A DNA stretch of 64,000 bases from Rhodoferax koreense. Its GTDB lineage: Bacteria; Pseudomonadota; Gammaproteobacteria; Burkholderiales; Burkholderiaceae_C. Each line of letters begins with the position of its first letter. Position 1 is the stretch's first letter. A model generated the notes under the pieces. It had not been told where the DNA came from and made no database searches. It saw only the letters and a program-made list of their open reading frames with translations. The DNA lies in the NCBI RefSeq assembly GCF_001955695.1, contig NZ_CP019236.1, forward strand, positions 186,001-250,000. The letters run 5' to 3'. Of this stretch, positions 54,442-62,628 are shown one piece after another. The position numbers and the translations under genes are program-made.

Positions 54442-55863
54442 TCAGTGGCCGCCTTCGGCGCCAGCAGTTGCGGCGCTCGAGACCGACATCGCGCCTGCAG
54501 AGGTGGGCTTTCCGGTCACGGACGCAGCAAGGGCGGCATCCGCAAGCCAGAACTGTTGATAGGCGTTGATCGCTGCGGAAACACTCGAGATCTGCTCTCG
54601 GGTGTCTGCCAGCAACTCGAACACGCCGATGAGCATGCCGTTGTAGCGAAGCATGGTTTCCTCACCCATAGTCTTGCGCAAAGGAACGATCTCATCGCGG
54701 TAGTGACGCGCGACGTCGTAGGCGGTCCGGTAGGCTGAGTAGCTCTCGCGAAGCTGGGAAGAGGCACCGCGCACGGTGCTCTCGTACCGGTTGGCCGCGG
54801 CGAGCGATTGCGCATTCATGGCTGCGCGCTGCGACGTTCCCCAGTCGAAGATGGGCAGCCGCACGTCCAACTCGTAACCTTTGCGGACTGCGGAGGTACC
54901 GGCACCGTTGTCAAACACCGTGTCGCGGCGAATGCCGAGCTCGACATCCAGCAAGCTGGTGAGAAGATTCAAACCTTGCGATTTGCCGGCAACATCCAAC
55001 TGATGCTTGGCCAGTTGCACGTCCAGGCGCTGCTCTTTTGCGCTCGCCGTGAGGACGCTGGCTTGGATTGGCGTTTTCGGGAGATCAGGCAAACGTTCAG
55101 GCAACTTCAGCTGTTCGACCTGCGCATCCGTCAGCCCCAACTGCCTAACCAACTCTTCCCGTGCGGCCGTTGAAGCGTGTTGAGCAGCTGCCAGTTGCGC
55201 TGCAGCTTCAGCGTAGAAATTTTGTTCCTTGGCACGCTGCAACTTGTTGAAATTGCCAGCCTGTTGCATACGGCGCGCCAATTCGGCACCTGCCTGTGCT
55301 GCCGCGTTGACCTGTTGTGCGTATTGCAGCGTTTGCTGAGTTGCGACCGCACGCACCCAGGCTTGACGTACCTGAGTGACCTGTTCGACCACGGACGCGC
55401 TGAGCTGGATCTTCGCCTGTGCGACCTGGCCTTGCGCGATGGCCTGGCGTCGCGGGAGCGTCAGGAGATCCAGCAAGCCGAACGACAGCAGCCGACCGAT
55501 CTCCAGTTCGTCAACAAAACGCATGCGCTCGAAGGTAAACACGGGATTTGCCAACCTGCCAGACTGCTCGGCCTGCGCCATTTCGGCCCAGCTTTGGGCC
55601 AGCAAGGCTTGCAACGATGGACTGTTGGCCAACGACAGCTGAACCGCTTCGTTCATTCCGAGTGGCTGCGCCAACAGGTCTGCTGTAAGTTTGTTCCGCG
55701 CCTGCGTCTGCTGTTTAGTGCGGCTCAGCTCAAGCTTGCCACCGGTAAAGGTTCCCACGCTGCTGCTCGTATCGGCGAGGGTTTGGTCGAAGTTGACCGA
55801 AGCGCATCCGGCCAGGACAAAGGTCGCCATCGCGACCGCGCCCAATTTAAAAAAGCTTTTCAT
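54442..55863 (-). CDS. TolC-family outer-membrane lipoprotein (copper cluster)
   Basis: The 473-residue protein starts MKSFFKLGAVAMATFVLAGCASVNF, with a lipobox LAGC at residue 19. It has two outer-membrane-factor repeats (MNEAVQLSLANSPSLQALLAQSWAEMAQAEQSGR; KHQLDVAGKSQGLNLLTSLLDVELGIRRD). It is distinct from cusC. No RND pump is beside it, so it may serve another exporter or act alone, as CopB-like proteins are proposed to. The ATG at 55863 was chosen because of the lipoprotein signal. Confidence 0.88.
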   Translation of the reverse strand: MKSFFKLGAVAMATFVLAGCASVNFDQTLADTSSSVGTFTGGKLELSRTKQQTQARNKLTADLLAQPLGMNEAVQLSLANSPSLQALLAQSWAEMAQAEQSGRLANPVFTFERMRFVDELEIGRLLSFGLLDLLTLPRRQAIAQGQVAQAKIQLSASVVEQVTQVRQAWVRAVATQQTLQYAQQVNAAAQAGAELARRMQQAGNFNKLQRAKEQNFYAEAAAQLAAAQHASTAAREELVRQLGLTDAQVEQLKLPERLPDLPKTPIQASVLTASAKEQRLDVQLAKHQLDVAGKSQGLNLLTSLLDVELGIRRDTVFDNGAGTSAVRKGYELDVRLPIFDWGTSQRAAMNAQSLAAANRYESTVRGASSQLRESYSAYRTAYDVARHYRDEIVPLRKTMGEETMLRYNGMLIGVFELLADTREQISSVSAAINAYQQFWLADAALAASVTGKPTSAGAMSVSSAATAGAEGGH

Positions 55864-55873
55864 GGTGATCCAG

Positions 55874-56191
55874 TCAAGGTTTGGCGGGTTCAGCGGGCGC
55901 AATGCCCTTGCCTGGGTCGACGGTGGTATTGGGAACCTGGGGTTCACGGGCCTCCTTGGCGTAGACACGCCATCCGCCAATCTTGGCGGTCGTCGCGTTG
56001 ATGGCCTTCCAATCGCCAACGGTTTCTTCGGTGTAGGGCTTGTAGCCCTCAAAAGCGGAACGGTAGGTGTCCGGCGTTGCTGCCTTTGCTTGTGAAGCGG
56101 GGAGAGCTGGAAGGGGCGTGTTCTGCGCTCCAGCGGTGGCTGGGACGGCAGCGCACAGCACCATGCCGGCAGCCAATAAAGGATTGATCAT
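55874..56191 (-). CDS. small periplasmic protein of copper clusters
   Basis: The 105-residue protein has a signal peptide (MINPLLAAGMVLCAAVPATAGA) and a mature part with DTYRSAFEGYKPYTEETVGDWKAINATTAKIGGWRVYAKEA. No Cys or Met cluster is present. Small proteins of this look, with the paired GYKPY and GGWRVYAKE strings, recur beside TolC-like genes in Burkholderiales copper operons; no function is known. It is 10 bp upstream of the TolC-like gene, in the same operon. Confidence 0.7.
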   Translation of the reverse strand: MINPLLAAGMVLCAAVPATAGAQNTPLPALPASQAKAATPDTYRSAFEGYKPYTEETVGDWKAINATTAKIGGWRVYAKEAREPQVPNTTVDPGKGIAPAEPAKP

Positions 56192-56312
56192 GGAATTCCT
56201 TGCAATTCATGGGACGGCGCACAGAAAGCAACCCGCAACGGGACGCTTTAAGGCGGGCAATGAAAAGGCACCTCGAACCACTCAGGCCATCAGGCCCTGT
56301 CGGTAGGGTGCG

Positions 56313-56744
56313 TCAGGAGCGGGGCGGTCTCTCGAGAAGGCTTGACGGCGCGGCGTAGGACTGGGCCAAGGGCTCCAGATACTGCGCGGGGGGAGAAATG
56401 GCGAATGCCATCAGTGAGGGCACCTCTGCAATACCGATGAGATTGCAGCAAGCAGCGCAGATGCCACACTTGTGCGTGGCATCGGGTAATTTGGCCGACA
56501 TGTGATCGGGCTGATCAACTTGTGCGTTGATCACCATCATCATGGCCTCGTCATCCATGGCACCACCACCGTGGTCCATGTGAACGGTGGGCTGAGCCAT
56601 TTGAGCTGACTCTGGCATCGTCTGAACCTGCACAGCGTGATGCTCCGCGCCCATCCCGCAGTACAGCATTGATGCGGCAGCGAATCCCTGAACAGGAATC
56701 GCCAGCATCACGAGCCATAGCAAAAATGACGAGAGGAGTCGCAT
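56313..56744 (-). CDS. secreted Met/His/Cys-rich protein, likely copper-responsive
   Basis: The 143-residue protein has a signal peptide (LLSSFLLWLVMLAIPVQGFAA) and a mature part rich in Met, His and Cys: MLYCGMGAEHH, MPESAQMAQPTVHMDHGGGAMDDEAMMM and HKCGICAACCNLIG. The composition suggests copper binding in the periplasm. A DUF2946-like relation is possible but uncertain. It heads the minus-strand copper block (56744 down to 47419). Confidence 0.68.
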   Translation of the reverse strand: MRLLSSFLLWLVMLAIPVQGFAAASMLYCGMGAEHHAVQVQTMPESAQMAQPTVHMDHGGGAMDDEAMMMVINAQVDQPDHMSAKLPDATHKCGICAACCNLIGIAEVPSLMAFAISPPAQYLEPLAQSYAAPSSLLERPPRS

Positions 56745-56795
56745 GTGGACAGGAATTCTAGCGATACGTGGGGTCAGTGCGCAAATTGCGACAGT

Positions 56796-57086
56796 TTACT
56801 TGTTCCCACCGCCGTAGTGTGCTTGAAGGGCGCTGGAAAGGCGCGCTACTTCGTCACCTTTCATCGTGATGATGCTGCCATCAGCGGCTTGCATGCTCTC
56901 ACCTTCCTTCATCCGGTAAGCCCGGCCGAACTTGCTTTCCATCGCCATCTTGCCGTCCTTGAACATATGCACGGTACTGCCGTCCTTGAGTTGGACCGAC
57001 TTCTCGATGTCTGCTTGATCCACTGCAAAAGCAGACAAGGCCGGGGCGAGAAGGGCGAAAGACACGATTGCTGTACGAAAGTTCAT
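56796..57086 (-). CDS. copK: periplasmic copper-binding protein CopK (copy 2)
   Basis: The 96-residue protein has a signal peptide (MNFRTAIVSFALLAPALSAFA) and the CopK pattern: KSVQLKDGSTVHMFKDGKMAMESKFGRAYRMKEGESMQAADGSIITMKGDEVARLSSAL. It is clearly paralogous to the protein at 45555 and nearer to the canonical CopK (HMFKDGKM, IITMKGDE). It is divergent from copRS, with the shared operator between them. Confidence 0.9.
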   Translation of the reverse strand: MNFRTAIVSFALLAPALSAFAVDQADIEKSVQLKDGSTVHMFKDGKMAMESKFGRAYRMKEGESMQAADGSIITMKGDEVARLSSALQAHYGGGNK

Positions 57087-57133
57087 TTGAAATCCATAAG
57101 ATATTTTGCGAAATCCCCAAATTTTTTGGGGCC

Positions 57134-57170
57134 AGTGACGCGCTTTTTGCATCACTGGTAGTGAATGTAG
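57134..57170. promoter_or_regulatory. copper operator between copK2 and copRS
   Basis: The dyad AGTGACGC-N7-GCATCACT (57134-57156) and the adjoining GGTAGTGAATGT (to 57170) repeat, in opposite orientation, the element in front of copK1 with the same N7 spacing. It is placed to control both copK2 and copRS, as expected for an autoregulated CopR box. Confidence 0.72.
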
Positions 57171-57312
57171 AGATGCCACGCGCACAGAGGCATGACCCGT
57201 ACATTACAGATTTGAGATGTTCGCCTACACCCAATCCCGCGATCTGGCATATGCGCCAAAATGCCTCACGTGCGGCATTGGCCCCACCTAAGTCAACGCT
57301 TGCGGAGGTCTC

Positions 57313-57993
57313 TTGAAAATTCTGGTGATCGAAGATGAACCACGGGCAGCTGAGTATTTACGTCAGGGACTGACGGAAAGCAGCTATGCGGTCGAGGTAG
57401 CCTACAACGGCACCGATGGCTTGCATGCGGCTGCTAATGGCGACCACGATTTGGTAATCTTGGACGTGATGCTTCCAGGCATCGATGGTTTTGCCGTGCT
57501 GTCCGCGTTGCGTACGTTCAGGCAAATACCTGTGCTGATGCTTACCGCTCGAGAGAATGTTGATGACAAGGTGAGGGGGTTCGACATGGGTGCCGACGAT
57601 TACCTCGTCAAGCCTTTTCAGTTCCCAGAGCTGCTAGCCCGCGTGCGAGCATTGCTCAAGCGCGGGCAATCGCAGGTGCCTGCTCAAACTTTGCGAGTAA
57701 CTGATCTTCTTATAGATCCGATACGGCACCGCGCCACCCGAGCCGGTCAGCGGATCGATCTTTCAGCGAAAGAGTTTGCTTTGCTGAGTCTCCTGGCTCA
57801 AAAGACGGGCGAAGTCCTTTCACGCACACAGATCGCTTCTTTGGTTTGGGACATTCACTTCGATTCCGACACCAACGTGGTGGAGGTTGCCATGCGGCGG
57901 CTAAGAGCCAAGATCGACGACCCATTCGAGGAAAAATTGATTCACACAGTAAGAGGTGTGGGCTACGTGATGGAGCACCGCGCAAGGGAATGA
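57313..57993 (+). CDS. copR: copper-responsive response regulator (CopR/CusR)
   Basis: The 226-residue OmpR-type regulator has the receiver motif MKILVIEDEPRAAEYL and DLVILDVMLPG (phospho-Asp about 51), TARE and DYLVKPF, followed by a winged helix (LSAKEFALLSLLAQKTGEVLSRTQI, VEVAMRRLRAKIDDPF). It belongs to the heavy-metal branch. The start is a TTG at 57313 behind GCGGAGG. It is followed at 4 bp by its kinase gene and is divergent from copK2. Confidence 0.94.
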   Translation: MKILVIEDEPRAAEYLRQGLTESSYAVEVAYNGTDGLHAAANGDHDLVILDVMLPGIDGFAVLSALRTFRQIPVLMLTARENVDDKVRGFDMGADDYLVKPFQFPELLARVRALLKRGQSQVPAQTLRVTDLLIDPIRHRATRAGQRIDLSAKEFALLSLLAQKTGEVLSRTQIASLVWDIHFDSDTNVVEVAMRRLRAKIDDPFEEKLIHTVRGVGYVMEHRARE

Positions 57994-57997
57994 CGGC

Positions 57998-59434
57998 GTG
58001 AAGCAGTTTCGATTTTTTCGGTTGACAGCACCAATGTCGTTTGCGCTACGGACCGCATTTGCTTCGGCCTTGTTCGGCTTGATTACTGCCAGTGGCGCCA
58101 TCCTGCTTGGGTGTGTTGCATTGTCAACGCAGCTGGATACCCGTTCCCGCACTGAAATCGAAGGAAAGCGGGATCTGGTGCTGCACGCCTTGTCCGAAGT
58201 TCCCGCAATTGAAGATATCGGACCAGATAACCACCGATTCGGCGATTTACTCACCGGCCATGGGGATCTTCACCTTGCAGTAGTGAGGACAGACACTGGC
58301 CAAGTTCTGGCTAGTTTCTCACCTTTGGCGGACCAGTCTTTGGCAGCTTTGAAAGATGTCCAAGAAAATTCAACCGGTACATGGTTTTCAGCGACTGGGG
58401 CAAGATTGGATTCCTTCAAGGGAACGAGCCGACTGCGCAATGGTCAGGAAGTGAGGGTCTATCTGTCCCTTGATCGCGAGCGCGACGCACAGCTGCTTCG
58501 CGACTTCATCCGATCGACGATGGCAGGATTACCTGTGCTCCTATTGATCGTTGCTTTGGGGAGCTGGATCATCACAAAAACCGGCTTGGCGCCTCTTCAC
58601 AGATTCCATCGGTTGGCCGCATCTGTGGGTACCCAATCGCTGGGTCACCGTGTCTCTTCTGCCGGATTGCCCGCAGAATTGACGGAACTCGCCACAGAGT
58701 TCAACAGCATGCTTGAGCGGGTGCATGAAGGCTATCAGCGCCTGCAGGAGTTTTCAGGTGACCTCGCACACGAAATGCGCACACCGGTCTCCACCCTGCT
58801 TGGTCGATCACAGGTCGCACTTTCGCATACGCGCACCATCGCAGAACTTCGAGAAGTGATCGAGGGTAATGTTGATGAACTTGAGCGTCTGTCTCGCCTT
58901 ATTTCCGACATGTTGTTTATCGCTCGCACGGAGCGCGTAGATAAGCCAACTGCTTTCCAATCTGTCGATCTAACGCTGGCGACCCAGAAAGTCGCAAGCT
59001 ACCTTGCCATCGTTGCGGAGGAGCGAAACGTATCCGTAGAAGTCCACGGTAATGCTGAGGTGATGGGGGATTTCCTTCTGCTGGAACGAGCGATATCCAA
59101 CTTGTTGACGAATGCCATCAGGCATGCTTACGAGAATACGACGATCGCGATCAACATCTCGACTGACGAAAGAAATGTGACGTTGACCGTGATGAATCAT
59201 GGTGAAGCCATCGCCGACGAGCACTTAAAAAGAATCTTTGATCGCTTCTACCGCGTTGATTCGGCACGGGCGAGAATGGATGGTGGGAACGGCTTGGGCT
59301 TGGCCATCGTGCGTTCAATCATGATTTCCCACGGCGGCAGTGTGTCTTCATTCCATCGGCCTATCGATGAAACGTCTTTTGTCTTGACCTTCCCTATCAT
59401 CGATGGACGTCGTCAATCACCGCTGCCCAGCTGA
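57998..59434 (+). CDS. copS: heavy-metal sensor histidine kinase (CopS/CusS)
   Basis: The 478-residue membrane kinase has two helices (about 17-40 and 172-192) that flank a periplasmic sensor loop, then HAMP, HisKA (FSGDLAHEMRTPVSTLLGRSQVAL, phospho-His about 258) and HATPase_c (NLLTNAIRHAY, GNGLGLAIVRSIM). The heavy-metal family (CusS, CopS, SilS) senses periplasmic Cu(I)/Ag(I). It starts with GTG right after copR. Confidence 0.93.
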   Translation: MKQFRFFRLTAPMSFALRTAFASALFGLITASGAILLGCVALSTQLDTRSRTEIEGKRDLVLHALSEVPAIEDIGPDNHRFGDLLTGHGDLHLAVVRTDTGQVLASFSPLADQSLAALKDVQENSTGTWFSATGARLDSFKGTSRLRNGQEVRVYLSLDRERDAQLLRDFIRSTMAGLPVLLLIVALGSWIITKTGLAPLHRFHRLAASVGTQSLGHRVSSAGLPAELTELATEFNSMLERVHEGYQRLQEFSGDLAHEMRTPVSTLLGRSQVALSHTRTIAELREVIEGNVDELERLSRLISDMLFIARTERVDKPTAFQSVDLTLATQKVASYLAIVAEERNVSVEVHGNAEVMGDFLLLERAISNLLTNAIRHAYENTTIAINISTDERNVTLTVMNHGEAIADEHLKRIFDRFYRVDSARARMDGGNGLGLAIVRSIMISHGGSVSSFHRPIDETSFVLTFPIIDGRRQSPLPS

Positions 59435-60079
59435 GAACCTGCTGGCGTATCGGTTCGAAGGAGGGTGATGCCAGATCGCTGCTGGAATACTTGGTAGCTG
59501 ATCGGTTGAAGGCTGTGCTTGCCTCCGGGATTGGTCCTCCAATACGCCCAAGCACGATTTTCCCCAGGGCTGTAAATCACTTTCCAGGTATGGCTTGGTA
59601 TCCAAACTCGGCTTTGGCCGATGGTCTTGGGGCGTTGATCGACGAGGTCCGGTGAAAACGAATATATCGCCGGGAGCGCGGAGTGCGTATTTCCGCGTAC
59701 CTTGCTCATCTCGGTCGGCCTGCATCGTGGTGCCGGTGGTCGTGTCGCAGCTCATTCGCAAGGCCTTGCTGGCCGGTGGTAAGGCGCGTTTCCAGGCCGC
59801 CGTGAGCAAGCTGGGGCCGTATTCGATTTCCGCGCTGCTGCTGACCTTGGTGCTGCTCTTCGCCTTCCAGGGGCATGCTACCCTGGCACAACCGCTGGTG
59901 ACCGTGGAGCCGTCCGGTGGCAACGCGCGTCCGCTTCGGAACGGTGCTCAATACAGCATCGACCGCACACGTCTGGGAAGATATTGGCTGGTGTGGTTTT
60001 TCCGGACAGCGCCGGCTGAGAGGCGTAAGGTCGTCCGAACAGTTGATCAGACGCTGTGTATTGATGAAAGCCCACTACT
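59435..60079. other. degenerate region after copS
   Basis: 645 bp with no intact gene. It contains the Acr3 remnant at 59727-59886; the rest (59435-59726 and 59887-60079) shows no family I recognise on either strand. Confidence 0.55.
59727..59886 (+). pseudogene. fragment of an Acr3-type arsenite efflux gene
   Basis: About 53 codons, reading VVPVVVSQLIRKALLAGGKARF and LGPYSISALLLTLVLLFAFQGHA, match the region between helices 7 and 8 of Acr3 arsenite permeases. The surrounding frame has no similarity and the local GC is higher than in the flanks. No start, stop or partner arsenic gene is present, so this is an eroded leftover. Confidence 0.6.
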
Positions 60080-60520
60080 ATGACAACACCTTCTGAACGT
60101 ATGCGTGCGCTTCGATTCGGGCGCGAACTGTCTGAGATACTCGAAATCGACCGCTCAGTAGCGCCTCTCATGCGTGATATCGCGAAAAAAGCATTGACTG
60201 TTTACCCCACGTCGCAACGCTGGGTAGATTTTCTGAAGCAACCCGATATGCCTGTACCACTCGAACTCGCATGCGCTATGCACATGGTGCGGGAACTGCT
60301 CGTCGATTCGGCGATTTCGAGAGACAAGCAGGATGAGTGGTGTGACGCAGTACGCCGGACCCTCCGGCATTTCCCTTCGGCATTTGAGATTGATGCCTGG
60401 TGCGTGCCAGATACCGGGGACGACATCCGGCGCCATATCGCGGATGAGTCGCATTGGGACCATTGCGTCGATTCCGCGTTCGGCCTAGTGCGGACTTGCG
60501 CCGTGGATCCGCGGAGCTAG
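60080..60520 (+). CDS. BPSL0761-like small protein with internal repeat
   Basis: The 146-residue protein starts MTTPSERMRALRFGRELSEIL, the start of the BPSL0761 family of short uncharacterised proteins found in Burkholderiales (often about 60 residues). The segment DRSVAPLMRDIAKKALTVYPTSQRWVDFLKQPD is echoed later by SRDKQDEWCDAVRRTLRHFPSAFEIDAWCVPD, suggesting an internal duplication. No function is known. It is followed at 2 bp by another small gene. Confidence 0.6.
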   Translation: MTTPSERMRALRFGRELSEILEIDRSVAPLMRDIAKKALTVYPTSQRWVDFLKQPDMPVPLELACAMHMVRELLVDSAISRDKQDEWCDAVRRTLRHFPSAFEIDAWCVPDTGDDIRRHIADESHWDHCVDSAFGLVRTCAVDPRS

Positions 60521-60522
60521 CC

Positions 60523-60741
60523 ATGCCGTCAGAAATCGATTTCTTCGAATGCCTTTGCGAGGGGTTGAGGGCACTCGCGCGGGAAAATCTCAACAGCGGA
60601 GATACAACGCTCTGGGTTCACCGTGGCGAGCGGCCGGTGCGGATCAGAACCAAACCATGCGCGCCCTGCACCATGAGCCTCTCAGAGTTTCTGGAAAACG
60701 CCGCATCTGGAGGAAATTGCAGAAACGGTGCGAGCCGCTGA
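60523..60741 (+). CDS. hypothetical small protein
   Basis: The 72-residue frame MPSEIDFFECLCEGLRALARENLNSGDTTLWVHRGERPVRIRTKPCAPC and onward lies 2 bp behind the BPSL0761-like gene and is probably cotranscribed. No motif is recognised beyond a CAPC pair. Composition is plausible for a coding gene. Confidence 0.45.
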   Translation: MPSEIDFFECLCEGLRALARENLNSGDTTLWVHRGERPVRIRTKPCAPCTMSLSEFLENAASGGNCRNGASR

Positions 60742-61427
60742 GTTGATGAGCCCGGTATTTGTTGCAGCGGCTCGTGCGACAGATCCCCAGGCATTCAGAA
60801 ATGCGACGCGCTCCACCTCGGTCAGGATCCCCGCAAACGGCGATGATTGCCGCAAGGTTCGAGCACGTTCAGAATCTCCCAGTGCGATCAACAAAGCGAC
60901 CTCCATTCCATGGTCGACGAAGCCTTATCACGCAGCAAGGCCAGGCCGTGCTGCGGCAGCCTACTGTGGTACCGCGGACCAAGCGTTTCTTGAACGCAAG
61001 GAAACAATAGTGGCTCCCACGGGATTTTGTGCACTCCGATCCGGTGCAACTCGAGGCATTTTTGTAAAGCTCGGTCGGCCGGTAGCGATCATTGAGAGGC
61101 ATACTTGGCTTGGTCAATCGACATCCTCTCCAGGTTCCACACCAATTCAGAATCTCTGAGCCCGGGCTTCTTGGCGCAGGCATCATCGAACAACGTCGTG
61201 CTAGACGGACATACATTTTGAGCCGCACGGCGTGCCAGGTCGAGCAGCAAGGCCGCAGTGGTGGGGACCAGAGCCGGCCCGCCACAGCGAGGTACGAGTT
61301 TGCATCGCATCTCGGCCGCGATTTCTGCGATCGCTCCGATCGATTTCACGTCGAGTTTCGCCAAATTAAATTCCGCGGTGGCTACGTCGGCCGTGGTTTC
61401 TCCCATCACTATCTTCGCGCCACATCT
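60742..61427. other. region without a supported gene, left of the IS66 elements
   Basis: 686 bp with overlapping open frames on both strands but no recognised family. A minus-strand frame (61089 to the IS boundary, reading MGETTADVATAEFNLAKLDVKSIGAIAEIAAEMRCK) looks most protein-like and would be a gene cut by the IS66 insertion, but it lacks a start of its own. Confidence 0.4.
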
Positions 61428-61743
61428 GTAAGCACCCAGTGAACCCATCTTGAGGTGACTCTCTCCGTCTCGCAACATCGTGTGCACGTAACCATCGTGC
61501 ACACCATGCTCAAAGACTCAGACATTGCGAGATACGCGGCTCGACGCACCCATCGGACTTACGCCCCGGCCTTCAAGGCAGAACTAGTTGCCGCTTGCCT
61601 GCAACCCGGAACTTCCATCGCGGCCTTGGCCAGCAGTCATGGCATGAACGCCAACGTGCTGCATCGCTGGCTCAAGGAGCATGAGCGCACTGGATGCCAC
61701 CAGCCCATCGCGCCGACACCATCACCTTCGATGCCAGAGTTCA
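61428..61743 (+). mobile_element. IS66-family element 1, left end only
   Basis: The segment begins with an IS66-type terminal repeat GTAAGC followed by CCCATCTTGA at bases 17-26, and carries the 5' part of a tnpA-like gene 78 bp in. It is cut at 61743 by a second IS66 element. Its remaining genes would lie beyond the inserted copy, outside the window. Confidence 0.75.
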
Positions 61744-61769
61744 GTAAGCGAACAGCCATCCCATCTTGA
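61506..61769 (+). pseudogene. tnpA: IS66 tnpA (helix-turn-helix accessory protein), interrupted
   Basis: The frame starts MLKDSDIARYAARRTHRTYAPAFKAELVAACLQPGTSIAALASSHGMNANVLHRWLKEHE, the IS66 TnpA/IS3-OrfA-like helix-turn-helix. After residue 79 (PSMPEF) it runs into the terminal repeat of the next IS66 and stops 8 codons later. A normal TnpA is about 120-140 residues. Confidence 0.8.
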
Positions 61770-61822
61770 TTCGAAGCCGAGGACATAGGAGCCTCCAGTC
61801 CACTTAACTTCTCCGTGGACTC

Positions 61823-62221
61823 GTGAACACTATCTCTGAACCGAGCATCCTGATTGGCCGCCGACGGCGCAAGCACAGCGATGAATTCAAGGTACAGGTC
61901 GTTGCTGCCTGCAGCCAGCCGGGCGTATCCATCGCGGCAGTCTCGATGGCCCACGGGGTGAACGCCAACCTCGCGCGACGCTGGATCTTCGATGCAAGTG
62001 GCGCGCGTGATCGCGTGCCTGTCCAGGAGGACCGCGCCGTTGAGACGGCGTCGCCGAAGCTGGCGCTACCTCCGCCATTTGTTCCGGCATCCCTGCCACC
62101 CAGCCCGCCGCTGTCGGAGATCCGCGTAGAACTTCGTCGCGGCGCGATGGCGATCAGCGTGACGTGGCCGGTAGGCGCGGCGTCCGAGTGCGCGGCCTGG
62201 ATGCGCGAGCTGCTGCGATGA
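61823..62221 (+). CDS. tnpA: IS66 TnpA
   Basis: The 132-residue protein has the helix-turn-helix HSDEFKVQVVAACSQPGVSIAAVSMAHGVNANLARRW and a C-terminal ISVTWPVGAASECAAWMRELLR that is typical of full-length IS66 TnpA. It is needed with TnpB for IS66 transposition, by a role not fully known. Its stop overlaps the tnpB start (ATGA). Confidence 0.9.
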   Translation: MNTISEPSILIGRRRRKHSDEFKVQVVAACSQPGVSIAAVSMAHGVNANLARRWIFDASGARDRVPVQEDRAVETASPKLALPPPFVPASLPPSPPLSEIRVELRRGAMAISVTWPVGAASECAAWMRELLR

Positions 62222-62553
62222 TCCGCATCGACGCGATGTGGCTCGCTACGGAGGCAGTGGACATGCGCGCTGGGCCAGGCCGGCTTCTTGCGCTCGTCGT
62301 GGCCGTGTTCGGTGCTGCCCAGGCGCATCATGGCTACATCTTCGCTAATGCCCGCGGCACGAGACTCAAGCTGCTGGTCAACGATGGCTTCGGGGTCTGG
62401 TGCGCTGCTCGACGGCTGCATCAGGGCCGCTTCCTGTGGACGGCACAGACCGCGGCCAACGGCGTAGCGCTCACGCAGCCGCAGTTCGACGCGCTCATCA
62501 TCGGGCTGCCATGGGCGCGGCTTGAAGAAATGCAGCGCATCGCCTATGTGTGA
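62218..62553 (+). CDS. tnpB: IS66 TnpB (Orf2)
   Basis: The 111-residue protein matches the IS66 Orf2 family: IDAMWLATEAVDMRAGPGRLLALV, HHGYIFANARGTRLKLLVNDGFGVWCAARRLHQGRFLW, and the end QFDALIIGLPWARLEE. It is full length and coupled to tnpA. This is the IS66 TnpB, unrelated to the RNA-guided TnpB nuclease. Confidence 0.93.
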   Translation: MIRIDAMWLATEAVDMRAGPGRLLALVVAVFGAAQAHHGYIFANARGTRLKLLVNDGFGVWCAARRLHQGRFLWTAQTAANGVALTQPQFDALIIGLPWARLEEMQRIAYV

Positions 62554-62628
62554 TGTGATGCTGAGGGCTTCGGCAATTCGAGGTTGTTCTGATGGCGAGC
62601 GCCAGTGCTCTCAGCACAATTGGCGCTC

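Noticed and set aside
61089..61502. A 137-codon minus-strand frame left of the IS66 elements
   Set aside because: Its start lies inside the IS66 terminus, so the frame as such is artificial; the part left of 61428 is noted only as a possible cut gene.
62218..62553. TnpB as an RNA-guided nuclease
   Set aside because: It is the short IS66 Orf2 protein, which shares only the name with IS200/IS605 TnpB.
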